From: Gymnopilus junonius
Lineage: Eukaryota; Basidiomycota; Agaricomycetes; Agaricales; Galerinaceae
DNA: 64,000 bases
Reading direction: 5' to 3'
Assembly (NCBI GenBank): GCA_015501075.1
Contig: JADNYJ010000041.1
Span: forward strand, 62,001 to 126,000
Below the pieces are notes generated by a model, which ran no database searches, had not been told where the DNA came from, and worked only from the letters and a program-made list of their open reading frames with translations. Below are positions 34,288 through 46,603 of this stretch, piece by piece. The position numbers were made by a program, and so were the translations under genes. Within the stretch, counting starts at the first letter, position 1. Every line of letters begins with the position of its first letter.

Positions 34288-36995
34288 TTAGTTACCCTCG
34301 GTGGTGTCCATGGCACTATCAGCATCGTCCTCGATCTCGAAGTCCATCTCCTCTTCCTCAGCCTTGGCATCAGCATCAAGATCAGCGGCTCCATCCTCCG
34401 ACGACCATCCCTTCTTCTTCCCTCTCACAACAGCCATCTCACCTGCAGCAGAGAGTATATCCTCCCACCGTTTGTCACTCAGCTTATTGACGACGCATTC
34501 GATATCCTTTGTGGGTGTCTTGCCTTGAATGGTGTATGGAGGAAGAGTGAGACTTCCTACATTTGGCGTATGCTTCTCGCTGTCACCCCAGTTGTCACCA
34601 GAAAAATCACTGTATGGCCGCGGAGGCTGAACGTACAATCCGGAGCTCCAGCGAGCAACGGCCCTATAGGCCTGTGGAGTTCATGTTAGAAAAGGTATGA
34701 ATAATGACTCAGAAAGCATGGCTTACAGCTTGTATTGCCATGATAAGAGCGCCGGTTGGCCTCTTCATGGATTTGATTGAGGCAGGGATGGACGATGTGC
34801 GGCCGAGATGATAACCCAATCCACATGCGATGAGTGGATGGCAAAAAATGTTCTAGCAATGACGTGAGCAGGGAATTAGAGTATGAAATGTGCGACCTAC
34901 CAATTTTAAACCCTTCTTGTTCTTCTCCGGGTCCGCATCCACGTACGTCTTGTAGTAAAGGGGCCGCATCCAATAATCTCCGCTAAGAGCCCACTCAACC
35001 CATTCCTGGACGTCCTCTGCTGCACCTGCAAACTCCGAGGCCACGAGACTCTCCATGTAGTCGATGGGAGCCTGCCTGAGTTTGTTTCACCAGCTTGTCA
35101 ATGCATCATCAGCCTAGATAATCAGGTTGCTTCAGTTGAAAAGAAACTAAGTGAGAAAGGCATACCAGTTTGACAATGACCTTGTGACCATTCGGGGTAT
35201 CAGCATAGCCAGCAGCCTTGGGAAACGTCATTTTGAAGAGGTTGATAAGTCTTCCATTGGGAAGATTGACAGACCAAGGGTGCTCAATGCCATACATCTC
35301 GACAAGGAGTGGTATGAAGACATCTTGGTATGGTTGATGAAGGTTTACAGGCAAGTGCTTGAAGCGAATTTCTTGTTTCCTCCTGAAAATCTCTGGAGAA
35401 ATGAACTCCGGGACAGATGTCATAGGTCTGACGATAGCGAGCGACTATGAAAGCAGTTCAAGATTGTGGGGTGACGGAAGCAATGGACACATACCTGGTG
35501 AGCAGTGGTGCCCTTGACGCCCTCAGCTAACCCAGCATGCTCATCAACCTCGCCCTTATTGTTGCTTATGCCTCCAAGAGGTTCATCGTCATCGTCTGAT
35601 TGGGCAAAGAAATCTTATGAGTAACGAACAGTCTTAAACAAGGATACAACTCACCATTCACTGCTTTCGCAGCAGTGATGGGCCCTTGGTTGTTGATGGA
35701 AGAGGCATCGTCGAGGTCATCGAGGTCTTCGTGAGAGCTTCGCTTATCCCAGCCAAGCACGAGGCCTTCGTCATTCTTCTTGGCCTTCTTGACAAGCGGA
35801 CGCCTAATACGGTGAAGGTGAGAGAGAACAAGAAGGTTCGTTGAGAAGCCGTCTGATTGATGGAATGATTACAGATGACTTACTCTGTGCCTTCTTCACT
35901 TGAATGCTTCTTCTTCTCGTTTGTTACCTGTCTTTTCTCAGCGACAGCCTTCCTCAGATCTCCCTTCTGCTTTTTCCTCCTTGGCTTGGTCTTTTGCAAC
36001 TCATCGTCTTCTGAATCATCAAGAACTTCGAGCTCACTCTCACTAGAGGCATCGTGTTCTTTGGAAGATTCATAATCTTCGTCGCCTGACCAGAGCATCA
36101 TGAATATATGTGGCACTGAGAAACTTTCGGTCTGACCTGGATCCTGCTTGGGCTTCTGTTTGCGCTCTCACTCAGGAAGCCCATCTGGCACTGTGCCTTT
36201 GTTGTTGGCGAGGGCTTCATTGGCTTCAACCATCTGATCTTCGAGCTGAGCTGCTTTGAGAAGGGCCTGCTCACGGTGTTCCTTGATTCTCTGGGCATCT
36301 CGTTGCTTTCCCTCACATTCAGCAGCAACCACCTCGGATGCGCGCTTGGGTCTTGGAGCATCAGGCAACCCAGGATGAGCTTCTCGATTAGCATGCAACC
36401 ATGGCTTGGTGTTGTCAACATCGGCAATGTGATCGGCCTTATCAATGGTTGGCTTTTCTAAATGAAAATGTAAGCCGCTGCCTTATCAGATTGATAGATT
36501 AAACCCACTGTTGGTGGCAGTCACCTTTTTTTGAGAAGGGGTAGTCATTGTATCTACTCCGATCTTGTCTAAAGGCCATTGTAAGCATCAAGATCGTCTC
36601 AAAAGAGAAATTTTACTGACTGTCATCTGGCTTTGCAGATTTTTTGGTCTTTATTGGGACTGTGTTAGTGTTGATGGCTGTGGCGGCGACATGACCTTCT
36701 GATGCTGGTGGATATGAAGTTTAAATGAGCAGGCATGCTCGAGAAAAATGTTGTCCTCACCGTCAGTCGTCTTGCGCTTGCTACCTCTGAAGGAAGTGGG
36801 ACCTGAGATTGTACTACGAGCTCGACCATCACTGGCTTTCTCGACCATCGATTTGCCATTTGCAGGAGATGGCTTGGAAATAGCCATTGAAGAAGTGAGG
36901 CTGCGCGAGTCAAGGACAACAGAACAATGTGGTCTGAGAAAGAAAATTTCTGTCGATATCTGATGATGTTTGTCTGCTCCTCTGACACCAAACAT
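34288..36995 (-). CDS. Plavaka-associated protein A (multi-exon, hypothetical)
   Basis: A multi-exon minus-strand gene transcribed away from the transposase. Starts are possible at the ATG at 36995 or at 36887 (MAISKPSPANGK). The N-terminal part is basic and Ser-rich. An Ala/Glu-rich coiled-coil segment (HANREAHPGLPDAPRPKRA, then EVVAAECEGKQRDAQR) lies at about 36400-36170. Acidic blocks follow at about 36080-35880. The C-terminal half (about 35420-34290) holds conserved-looking Trp/Tyr-rich segments (EWVEWALSGDYWMRPLYYKTYVD) and an acidic tail. An in-frame TGA stands at about 36166-36168, where Arg would be natural. Proteins of this build are common beside transposases in mushrooms and recall the DUF6532 style, but I cannot assign the domain. 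Exon borders are only partly resolved. Confidence 0.5.
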
Positions 36996-37092
36996 TTTCT
37001 GTGGCCTCTAGTTACTCGAAGTGACTGTTTTCGATCCCTACGCTGTGAATAAACTTTTCTCCTCTTATTTCCTCATCTTTTACTCCTGCACA

Positions 37093-40000
37093 ATGGCTCG
37101 CCCAAGGACCAAGAAGCGATCTGCACCTCAGGCCTTTGCTTGCCCTTACCCACGGTGCAACATGAAGTCAACCACACAGGGTGGCGTCAAGATGCACATC
37201 GAGAAGAAGCATGCTGTTCCAGAAGATTTACGTCCTAAGACGCCACCACAGCAGGGCGATCCTCGAATGTCAACCCCAGCACCACATGTACCTCAAGACA
37301 GTCCACCGCAGACCCTCTTGCTTTCAACTCACTGCCAGAGTCAGCGCCGCAAACACCTGCTCCTCATCCTCCCGCGTCCTCACCTGCAAACCCGTCGACT
37401 CCTCACTCAAATCAGCGGTCAACTACACCACTGGGATCCCCTCGGCGCCCTTACCCAGGTGTGCGTGTCAATTCCGCGGGTGTCAACATTCAGAAGCATC
37501 GGTGGATTGATGGTACGTTTTTGAGCTGTCTGTGTGTTTCTCTATTACTCACTGTGTTTACAGGCACGCCCTGCAATGCTGATGGCTTTGAGATCGAGGA
37601 GAATGCCCGCCCTGCAACTCCTCCTCCTCAGGACCCAACAGATTTCTTCCTTTTGAAAGTCGAGCTGACTTCGAGCTTTCGGAGTGGATTTACAGTGAAA
37701 CTCAGATCAGTGCAGGAAAAATCGATCGGCTCATGCATATTCTTACTGCCATGTATTCCGACCAGCCACCCCCAGCAGCCAATCATACTGAGATCTATGA
37801 AAAGATTGATTCTGTCGAAGTCGGCGACACTTTGTGGAGCTCGTTTACTGTTCATTACAATGGTCCAAAGACCACAGCTGCCGATGGAAAGCCACCAGTG
37901 TGGATGGAGCAGGGTTATGAGGTGTGGTTTCGCGACCCCCTGGAGCAGCTCGAGAGCATGATTGGGAACCCAGAGTTCAACGGAGAGATTGATTATGGAC
38001 CCAAAATCGTTACAAAGGATGGCAAGCGACGTTATAAGAATGTCATGTCTGGCAAATGGGCTTGGGAACAAGCAGTATGATTTCATCGTTCATTGCATTG
38101 CCCCCTGGGACTTACACGAGTTGTAGAATATCCTAGCGCAAGACAAGGGTTGCCACGGTGCTATGTTCGCCCCGGTGATCCTAGGCAGTGACAAGACCAC
38201 AGTTTCGATTGCTACTGGCCAAACGGATTTCTATCCGTTGTACACCTCACTCAGAAATGTCCATAATTCGGTTCGGCGTGCTCATAGGAATGCTGTGGCA
38301 GTTGTTGGGTTTCTTGCCATACCAAAAGGTCTGCGTATTTTCATGAGCTGCTTAGCATTTAAAGCTGATGGTCTCTAACTTATAGCGGCTCGTGAATATT
38401 CCAATGATGCTCAGTTTCGCAAATTTAGGCAACAGCTCTTCCATACGTCTCTTGAGTACATCTTACGCTCCCTTCGGCCTCATATGATTAAGCCCAAACT
38501 TACCCTCTGTGGCGACGGACACTATGCAAGGTAATTTATGGGCTTGGTCCATACATAGCCGATTACCCTGAGCAGGCTTTGCTTGCATGTGTCATCCAAG
38601 GCTGGTGTCCAAAGTAAGTTTTGTTCTCGATTCTTAGTTGAATTCTTCTGATGCCTCAACAGGTGTACCTCATTACCTGACAAGTTGGATGATCCAGGGG
38701 GAGGCCGACGCTCACACGAGCATGCAGATACGCTCCTTGATGGGTGTACGTTGAAGGAACTCTGGGATGACTACGGCATCGTCAGAGATTTACTTGTACA
38801 TTCATGTTTGTATTACAAACCTAGTGTATCTCATCATTGACCCTTGACAGCCGTTCACCAAGCTATTTCCGCGAGCAGACATCCACGAGCTTCTGACACC
38901 CGACCTTCTCCATCAAGTCATCAAGGGTACATTCAAGGACCACCTCGTTGACTGGGTGGAAAGTTATATATGAAATGTATTGCATGAAGGCAATCCAAAG
39001 GCAGCTGAGGAGGTTCTTGCTGACATAGACCATCGGTATGTGCTCCCCACCATTGGCTACATTGACTTCACTCACATTTGTCCAGTATTGCATGTGCTCC
39101 GGCCTTTCCTGGCCTGCGTCATTTCTATGAAGGCCGAGGTTTCAAACAATGGACAGGGAACGATTCAAAAGGGCTCATGAAGGTGTGTAATAGACCGTTA
39201 TTCCGTTGGAGGTTGTACTCAATTGTTGGCAGGTGTATCTCCCTGCAATTGCTGGACATCTACCTGAACAGATGGTCAGGGCAATTGCGAACCTCATTGA
39301 GTTCTGTTACCTTGTCCGGCATGACATCATCGATGAAGACACACTCAAAGACATCGACACTGCCTTGGCCGACTTCTATGAAAACCGCGAGGCCTTCCGT
39401 TGCATGCGACCTGAAGGCTTCTCTCTTCTGCGGCAGCATTCACTCACTCACTACCGCCGCTCAATCGAGCTTTTTGGAGCCCCCAATGGTCTCTGCTCAT
39501 CAATCACAGAGAACAAGCACATCAAGGCTGTCAAGATGCCATACCGCTGTTCAAATCGTAACAAACCATTGGGTCAAATGCTCATTACAAACCAGCACAT
39601 GGACAAGCTGGCAGCGGCTCGCGTTGATTTCACAGCACGCAGAATGTTACGTGGGTCTGGGCTGCCCTTACACCTTCTTGGAGACAAGCCAGTTGCTCCT
39701 GTGGTCTTGGTCGCACCACAGCCATCACCTCTTCCGGATGATGATGAAAGGATGGATTTTGGTACTGTCGAGGAACCACTGTCACAGTCAGAGGTCAAGC
39801 TGGCTAAGACAGCTGGTGAGTAATGTATTTCTCCTGGTTGCAAACTTCACTAACTTTCAGACAGTCCGTAAGGTTCCTATCGACATATACCAATTTGCGA
39901 GGCATGTTCATCAAGGGCGGTTACCCGAACTCACACGCCGCTACCTCTACGACATTCTCAATCCCAATGCTGCCATTCCAGGCTCTCAGGCTCCCCTGGA

Positions 40001-40532
40001 CAGGCTCCCATTCGTTGATGGTCCTCTTCGCCTATACAACTCTGCTCGGGCAGTCTATTATGCCCCCAGTGACCTTTCTGGGGTTGGCGGGATGCATCAT
40101 GAACGTATTCGAGCGGTCCGAACTTGGTATGGCGGGCCAGCACGTTATGACTGCATTTTTGTTGGTAACATGGACTCGGATGAACCTGGTTTCCGTGGTC
40201 TGAATGTGGCCCGAGTGCGAGTCTTTTTCTCTGTGCAGCACGAGTGCAAAGTGTACCCATGCGCTTTGGTGCACTGGTTCTCTCACGTTGGCAATGCCCC
40301 CGACCCAGTCACTGGTCTTTGGAAGGTGAAGCCAGACTATGACAGGCAGGGACGCCCTGTACTTGCCGTGATTCCAGTGGATGCCATTTTTCGGGCAGCC
40401 CATCTAATTGGGGTCAGTGGCTCTCATCGGATCCCTCATCATGGCTTTGATCATTCAAAGGCCTTAGATTCCTTTAAAACTTTCTATGTAAATAAGTACA
40501 CAGACCATCATGCACACGAAATTGCATTTTAA
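37093..40532 (+). mobile_element. Plavaka-type (CMC superfamily) transposase gene, nearly complete
   Basis: A cut-and-paste transposase of the Plavaka group, widespread in Agaricomycetes. Nine exons: 37093-37512, 37564-38074, 38127-38338, 38386-38613, 38664-38795, 38851-39035, 39086-39182, 39233-39815 and 39865-40532. Order: an N-terminal C2H2 finger (C-x4-C-x12-H-x4-H, residues about 18-40), a Pro-rich linker, the WxEQ-YEVWFRDP segment, and the core ILGSDKTTVSIATGQ with the AHRNAV block (about 38170-38330). Then come GDGHYA with the QGWCPKCT cysteines, DLLHQVIKGTFKDHL, and GLCSSITENKHIKAVK. Breaks: apparent one-base losses near 37310, 37650 and 38530, and a TGA at 38971-38973 where Arg would fit. 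If the base losses are assembly errors, only the TGA disables it. Confidence 0.85.
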
Positions 40533-42262
40533 TTATCACTTGGATACATTGTGAGAATGTGAGATAAGTTGAGGTAATGATTTCGAGACTCCTCAAGGTT
40601 AGCAACGGTTCGGCGAAGGTATCTTATCTGCTCATCTAAGTCTCGTGCCTTCACTGCAGCTTCATCGAGGTCATAGGGGTGACAGGGAGGCTGCGCAGAT
40701 GGTGAATTCTTGACATAGCGTGTAGGTTTGACAGGCATTGTAGGGTTGTTAATTGACAAAGGCTTGAGCTAAGGAGAGTGTCAAGAAATGTAATATGCAG
40801 TGAATGCACACTTATACGTACCTCTGCTTTGACTGTTCGCTCCCCCTCATCCCTTCCTTCAATCTGATTCGTTCTTGCTGTCGGCACTGCAGTGTGAGCA
40901 GTGTTACATTCAATAATCTTGAGCCACCATTGCACTCGAGCACCGGGTTCTGATAGTGGGCCCCAGTCTGTCTCGGTCTGTATGAATCATGGATGAGCAA
41001 TGTGTAAAAAAGGCTTTGAGATCAGACGTACCTCGGAATCAGAAGACTCATCGAGATGATTTTTTTTGACACCAAGTTGAAGTCCGTGCACAGACACGGA
41101 CAGGTCAAGCTGTTTGTAAGGTGATGGCGGTGCGCCACTGATGACCCAGGTTGCTGTGTACCGGGACTTGACAGAGCGCAGTGGTGTCGTCGGAATCATT
41201 AACTGTATTGTTGTCAGCCTGCATCGCGCAGTGATCGCAGGGAACTTACCTTTCTTTCGGATTCTTGAGAGCTCTCAATGACTTCATCAGAGAGCTCGGC
41301 AGCATGATGTGAGATGCTGACCATGGGCCTGGAAGGGCGCCGCAGAACGGGTGGTGACGGTATGAGAGCAACATTTTTTATCTCTCTGATTCGCGTAGAT
41401 CCCGAGGATGTAGTGTAGTCATGTGTACTCTATATTTGTACCACTGATATAAAGTCATGTGGGTCAGTGGTAAAGGTTGTAAGTCTCGTCCTTTTTGACA
41501 TGTTTGTCAGTTCGAATCCTGCACTTTGCATTTGCTCTGAGACTGCTCCAGCATGAAAGTGATGAAAGGTAAGATGCTCATCATGTTTTCGTCGACTCAA
41601 AAGTATAAGGTACAAATAAGACTCATTGTTGGAAGTGAAAGCAGCCTGCAAGGGGCCTGAAAGTATAAGTACTAAAAGAGAGGGGGGTGTATTTCTTCTG
41701 ATGTGATGAGCCAATGATGGTAATAATCTACTAAAGGTCAGAAGTAGATGGAAGGCGAATAGAGATAGAAGAAGGTACACACCTATCGAAAACCTTCTTG
41801 ACCTGCATCTTCCTCTTTTTTTCCTCTGCTTTAGCTGACCCCGCCGATGACCCCGCCTTAACTGCTGTTGACGCATCAACCACATCAGACGAATCAGTTA
41901 CGTTGCTCATTCGAGCGCTTTCACCGGACGCTGTTGGGCCAATTCATCTTCAAGTTCAATAATATGCGTCCTTAATGCGTCCAGGACCTGAAAACACGAA
42001 TAATGACAGGGTGAAAAGGATCCGAGTAGACACGGTCGTGAGAAGACCATACCTCGGCAGTGAGGGGAAGTGATGACATCCAGTCGAGTTCAGCTAGGAT
42101 GCATCAATGTCGAAAATAGTGTGTTAAAGATGTTTAGTTAGAGTCACACGTACCTCCATTGGCAAGAGCCAAAGTGCATTTCTTTTTGCCTTTCGCTTTA
42201 TTGAAGGAGGCAAGGAGAGTCGACTGATGCATAGGGGCTGTGGTTTCTTTAGTTGTAGCCAT
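40529..42262 (-). CDS. Plavaka-associated protein B (coiled coil, hypothetical)
   Basis: A multi-exon minus-strand gene from the ATG at 42262. The first exons (to about 42155, then about 42094-42053 and 41990 on) encode a Lys-rich start, a DWMSSLPLTAEVLDALR segment and a Glu/Leu-rich coiled coil. A one-base break follows near 41935, then an Ala/Lys/Glu-rich basic block ending near 41785. Further exons lie around 41340-41260, 41200-41035, 40980-40820 and 40760-40529; the last is an Arg/Asp-rich coiled coil. Its stop codon overlaps that of the transposase (tail to tail, sharing 40529-40532), so the two genes evolved as a unit. No domain recognised. The coiled coils suggest a partner or DNA-binding accessory of the transposase, which is inference only. 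Confidence 0.5.
41452..41520 (+). repeat. tRNA-like sequence with A- and B-box words (SINE head?)
   Basis: GGTCAGTGGTAAAGG (A-box-like) is followed about 45 bases later by GTTCGAATCC (a perfect B-box core). The T-stem and acceptor stem do not pair, so this is not a working tRNA gene. It lies inside an intron-sized gap of gene B. A tRNA-derived SINE head or an old tRNA pseudogene is the best reading. Confidence 0.3.
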
Positions 42263-42344
42263 AGTATGGTTCATGGATGGCGTGATGGAGAATAAGATAT
42301 TGCAGAAGGAGGATGAAAGGATGAAAGAGAGGCCACGTCTGAGG

Positions 42345-45045
42345 CAGGCTCCTAAAAGCAGCGCTCCCGGCTTTGCTCGCTGCTTACTACATGGTGCACG
42401 GGAAGTTGCCGTGATGAAGATGATGCCAAACAAATAGAGAGTGTTCACGAGCGAAGCGAGGGAGTGGCTGCAGCAATTGTGGACGGTGTTCTCGGGCATT
42501 CCTTTCTGAGTTACCATCTAGTATTTTTAAATCCTCAACAAAAGCTCAGGTGACCAAGACGCATGCGCGATTATCATTACGATGTGTAAACATCCCTTTT
42601 TGTATCTGCCCTTTCCTATGCTGTTGACCATGGGCACTATTCTTGGAGAAAAGCAAAGCAAAAAGAGAAAGTGGAAAGAGGAAGAGGTTTGTGATCTGGT
42701 ACAGAAAAAGCTCGAAAAGTGTCCTTGTTGGTTCCAAATCAAAGTGGCAATTGCAATTTATGAGGGCCTGGTGAGCTAAGAACATTTAGTAGGTTCACTA
42801 GGCCCTGTTCAAGAAGTTGGGATTCAAGAGAATGAGTCCAATAATTAGGTGATGTTAAAAGATTGTTGAAAAACTTTGCCAATGAGTAGCCACTGCAATT
42901 AAAGGCTTGAAGGATGGTATCCATGACTGTAGATGCTTAAATGACTCTTTGCATGTTAACTATCTAAAAGACATCCTCAACAGAAGCCTACATACTAGGA
43001 TCTTGCAAGGTTGTGGCTATCTTATCAGATCTATGATGTGCTGATCATTTTTGGGGATTCAAAAATACTAGATGGTAACTCAGAAAGGAATGGCTGAGAA
43101 CACCATGCACAATTGTTGCAGCCACTCCCTCACTTTGCTCATGAACACTCTCTATTTGTTTGGCATCATCTTCATCATGGCGACTTTTTGCATACCATTG
43201 TCAATGTGAATCTTGTTTCACCTGGGTTTCAGCAGACAGTATCTCAATCAGCTTATTCCAGTGAGTGCATGGTTCTACCTGTCCAAAACTGTTTGATCAA
43301 AATACAAGTTAAGAGCTAGAACTGAAGTCCAACAGAATTCTAGTATTTATTCTGAAGAACTGAATCTGACTACTACTACTTCTATAGAGTTGCTTGAATA
43401 CAGAAGTCCTAATAGGAGTTGACTAAAAATGATCTTGATAAGTGATAGTTCTGTCTTGAAAGAACCTAAAGAAAAGACCTAGATTATAAAAATATAATGG
43501 TCAGTAGAATGGACTACTCTTCTGTTGTAGAAGAGCAATGAACAACTTAGTATACTTGACCTTGATGTCAAGTGCAGCTAAAAATATTAGTAGTGATAAT
43601 AGTCAGGAATATAGCAATAATAAGAAAGATGTACTAGATTGGGCTCAATGGTATGAGCTAAATTACTATGGTGATAGATTGTAAGTTGATTACAGCTCTT
43701 TCAGAAAATGTTGTCATATGCAACTTTTTTTTTGCTGGCATCAAAGGTCATGTGATGGAATCCGGAATATCCTGCAGTCCCAAAAAGAGCCAACTGCCAT
43801 GCAGCAGCTGTTGTTCTCTCGACCTAGGATTTACACATGATGCAAATTCACCCCTGGATATATCCAATGAAGTTCCTCACAGAAACAAGAGGAAGTCAGC
43901 TGGGACTACAGTGCCCTCTATTCCATAAACAGCCACTGAGGCTTTGGAATTTGAACTGCTTATTTACATCCTTCAGCCTGATAAGAAAATGAAGACAGGT
44001 GGTAAGTAAACTCTGTGGAGAGACACCCAGAATATAGGCAACATCCTCAGGGATGTATTCATGTTGTAGTAACCACAGAGCCCATTTTTTTATATTTGCA
44101 CTTATATGTTGAAAGACCATGAGATGAACAAATGGAACAAGGTAGAAGATTATGTGGTCAGTATGCCAAATACTCAGGCTGTCTAGCGTGATCCTTGGGA
44201 ATGCCTTTTTGAGTAACGAAGTCTCTGGATTCAATCACATGACCTTTGATGCCAGCCAAAAAAAAGTTGCATATGACAATGTTTTCCGAAAGAGCTATAA
44301 TAGTGATGTTGAAATAGGCAGTGACAATAATGCAGGCAGCAACAAAAATAGCAGAGAAATATCCTTGTATTGCAAGTAGCAGGACTTGGCAAGGTACAAG
44401 GGAGTTGGTGAGGTCAGATTTTCCAGCTGGGGAAAAATTCTAAACTTTCACTTCTGTACCTCAGATTTTGCTCTCCCTTATATACCCTTGCTGAGCCTAT
44501 ATTACATAAGTAAGTACCTACTGATTGATAAGCTACTTAGTAAGGATTTACTAACTATGACTAATATTTTCCTTCTAAAATGAGTAAGCACTGATAAATT
44601 GATGGGTATATTGATAAGCACACATGTACTTTCAGAATACCATCAGTAAGCAAATGAGTAAGCACTTATGCTAATTTAAAACTTGATGAATCAGCAACAA
44701 GTAAGTGTGATGCTAATTTTAGGCTTTGACATATCAGTGATGTGAGTGATGAGTCTAGAAATGGGTCTGGGCTAGGTCTAGACTTTGATGTTAAATACCA
44801 TGGTGATAGATCATTATCTGATTTTTGATTGAAGTCACAGTTACTTCAATCTTGTGATCTTGGGTCTGTTGCCTGCATGGTATCCTCACCATGTGATGAT
44901 TGCTGCAATGTCATGTCACTTTATTATCACTTTAAGCATTTCATTGTTTGGGAAGCTTGACAGGACTTTGTTCAAAACAAAGTATGTGCCTGACACTGTG
45001 TAGTAAGCAGTGAGTGAAGCTGGGAGCACTGCTTTTAGGAGCCTG
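42345..45045. mobile_element. Second Mutator-like element, split by a nested insertion
   Basis: It begins CAGGCTCCTAAAA and ends TTTTAGGAGCCTG, the same termini as the element at 31366-32245. It is flanked by CGTCTGAGG (42336-42344) and CATCTGAGG (45046-45054), a 9 bp target duplication with one CpG to CpA change. The left inverted repeat is 42345-42534. Its partner is in two pieces: 43055 to about 43197, and about 44999 to 45045. The pieces are separated by an insertion of about 1.8 kb. The interior, 42535-43054, encodes nothing clear. Confidence 0.8.
43198..44998. mobile_element. 1.8 kb insertion inside the Mutator-like element
   Basis: Its limits are inferred from where the right inverted repeat of the host element is interrupted; the exact ends are uncertain by several bases. 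It contains its own inverted pair at about 43692-43757 and 44232-44298 (AGCTCTTTC...GAAAGAGCT, about 65 bp), so at least one small foldback or TIR element of about 600 bp is nested in it. No transposase or other coding sequence is recognisable. Confidence 0.55.
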
Positions 45046-45333
45046 CATCTGAGGGAAAAAGAAACACAATCAGTTTTGAAGTCCACTGCATGTGTCCAAT
45101 TGTCCTGCTCAATGTTTCTCATGCCACAAATGTGTATCCTATTCCAACAAAACACAGCAGAAGCCTGCAGAGAGATTGCCAAGAAAATATGATAATTAAA
45201 TGTCTAAATTAATTGATAGCATTGAAAAGAGAGAGCATGACCTGATGGGTGAGTATATAAAATTAAGCATAATGAACTTGGACTACTTAAGTAATCTTGA
45301 TCCATAAGTACAGTAAAAGGGAAATAACAGCAT

Positions 45334-46020
45334 TCAACTACCTTCCTCTACAAGAGCATTGACTTTACCATCTTTGGTGATAGCAAGTATAGCATTGAAT
45401 TTCCTAGAGGTGAAAGGAGGATACAGACTGAGATATATTCAAAAATTTGATTATCACAAAAATGTACACATTATAGATCTCATCAAGCTCTTCAACAGTC
45501 CTTTTAACAGTCTCAACACTACAGAGGTACCATAGAGAAGCCTCAATCAAATCCTATTCAACAAACACCCATATGTAATTATTCTTAATATTGGTGAGGA
45601 CAATAGGTCCAGCATACATGTTGATGAAGCTGACCAGAGAAACAAGCACACCAGGGAGCACCATACCCTTGGCATAAGCAGTATTTTCGAGATTTTCAAC
45701 TGGGTAGATACCCTGGAGAGGGGTGTATGAGAACATATACATGAAATTGAAGAGGAAGTACCTATGAAAGGACCATGGTCAAATAATATTTAGAAAGCAA
45801 GTGTAGAACAAATATTAAACAACTCATGCAGCCAAGCCAAGTCTGGCAATAGCAAGAGGAGGGTTGCTAAAGTTTCCATTGGTATTGATCAGAGTTTCAG
45901 CCCACTTGGCATTACACCCTGCATTGATAGCCAAGAGGAGTACACATATAAATGTTCTGATACTGAGCACCTTTATATGAGGCATTTGGTCAGAAAGTGC
46001 AGCTATGTATCACAGGAAAA
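45334..46020 (-). pseudogene. MFS sugar transporter, C-terminal remnant
   Basis: Read on the minus strand, about 45760-45460 encodes the end of a major facilitator sugar transporter: FMYMFSYTPLQGIYPVENLENTAYAKG, two membrane segments, and the family signature ELDEI. A further exon, joined through a 60-70 bp intron, ends at a TGA at 45336-45334. Upstream (to about 46020) are fragments of the preceding exons (ETLINTNGNFSNPPLAIARLG). An in-frame TAG occurs where Trp is expected (about 45554). The first half of the gene is missing and a Gypsy LTR starts 70 bases away. Probably a host hexose or lactose permease-type gene destroyed by transposition. Confidence 0.65.
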
Positions 46021-46089
46021 GAAGGACAATACATTAGCTCTGAGATTATGTTATATTCCAAATTCCTTACCTGCAGTCAATCTGACTAC

Positions 46090-46543
46090 TGTTATGATCC
46101 CTCATTTTCTCTTATCTTATCACATGTCTCTTTTCTTCTTATCATTTATTGTCTGATTTACTATTTATAGTTTCTTCATGATCATCTTTGCTCACAAGAT
46201 GATCATTCTCTCTCTTACTTGTGTGTGGACAATCTTTCTCCTTGATCATCATCCCTCTTGCATTGCCCTGATGATGATCACCCCTTTCCAATTCCCCTGT
46301 TTTGATACTGTTTCATTTATATTATTATCACCCTCAAATAGTATATAAACCATAGCTAGTCTACTTTATACTTTAGCTTGTTCTTGAGAATATTATCTCT
46401 TGTAACAACCAGAGTGAACTTGAACCACTTAAGGCATTCTTCCATCAAAGACAATACCTTAGTGGACTTCATTGAATGACCTCTATGACCACTACACTAG
46501 ACCTTATCTTATCAGATTAGATTCTATCATTAAAGTCATAACA
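46090..46543 (+). repeat. 5' LTR of the chromodomain Gypsy element
   Basis: 454 bp starting TGTTATGA and ending TCATAACA, so its ends are an 8 bp inverted repeat, as is typical of LTRs. A TATA box (TATATAAA, 46342-46349) lies in the middle. No matching 3' LTR was found in the window. Directly after it comes AAAGAACAAG rather than a tRNA-complementary primer site, which might mean a self-priming mechanism as in Tf1-like chromoviruses. Confidence 0.7.
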
Positions 46544-46603
46544 AAAGAACAAGCTACCACCCTATCCAATGCTTCTGCCTAGCAAGCATTATCCACTGAC
46601 ATT

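Noticed and set aside
39816..39860. A further frame break in the transposase after 39815
   Set aside because: Using the acceptor at 39864 instead of 39860 restores the frame (Val-Arg-Lys-Val-Pro), so no break is needed.
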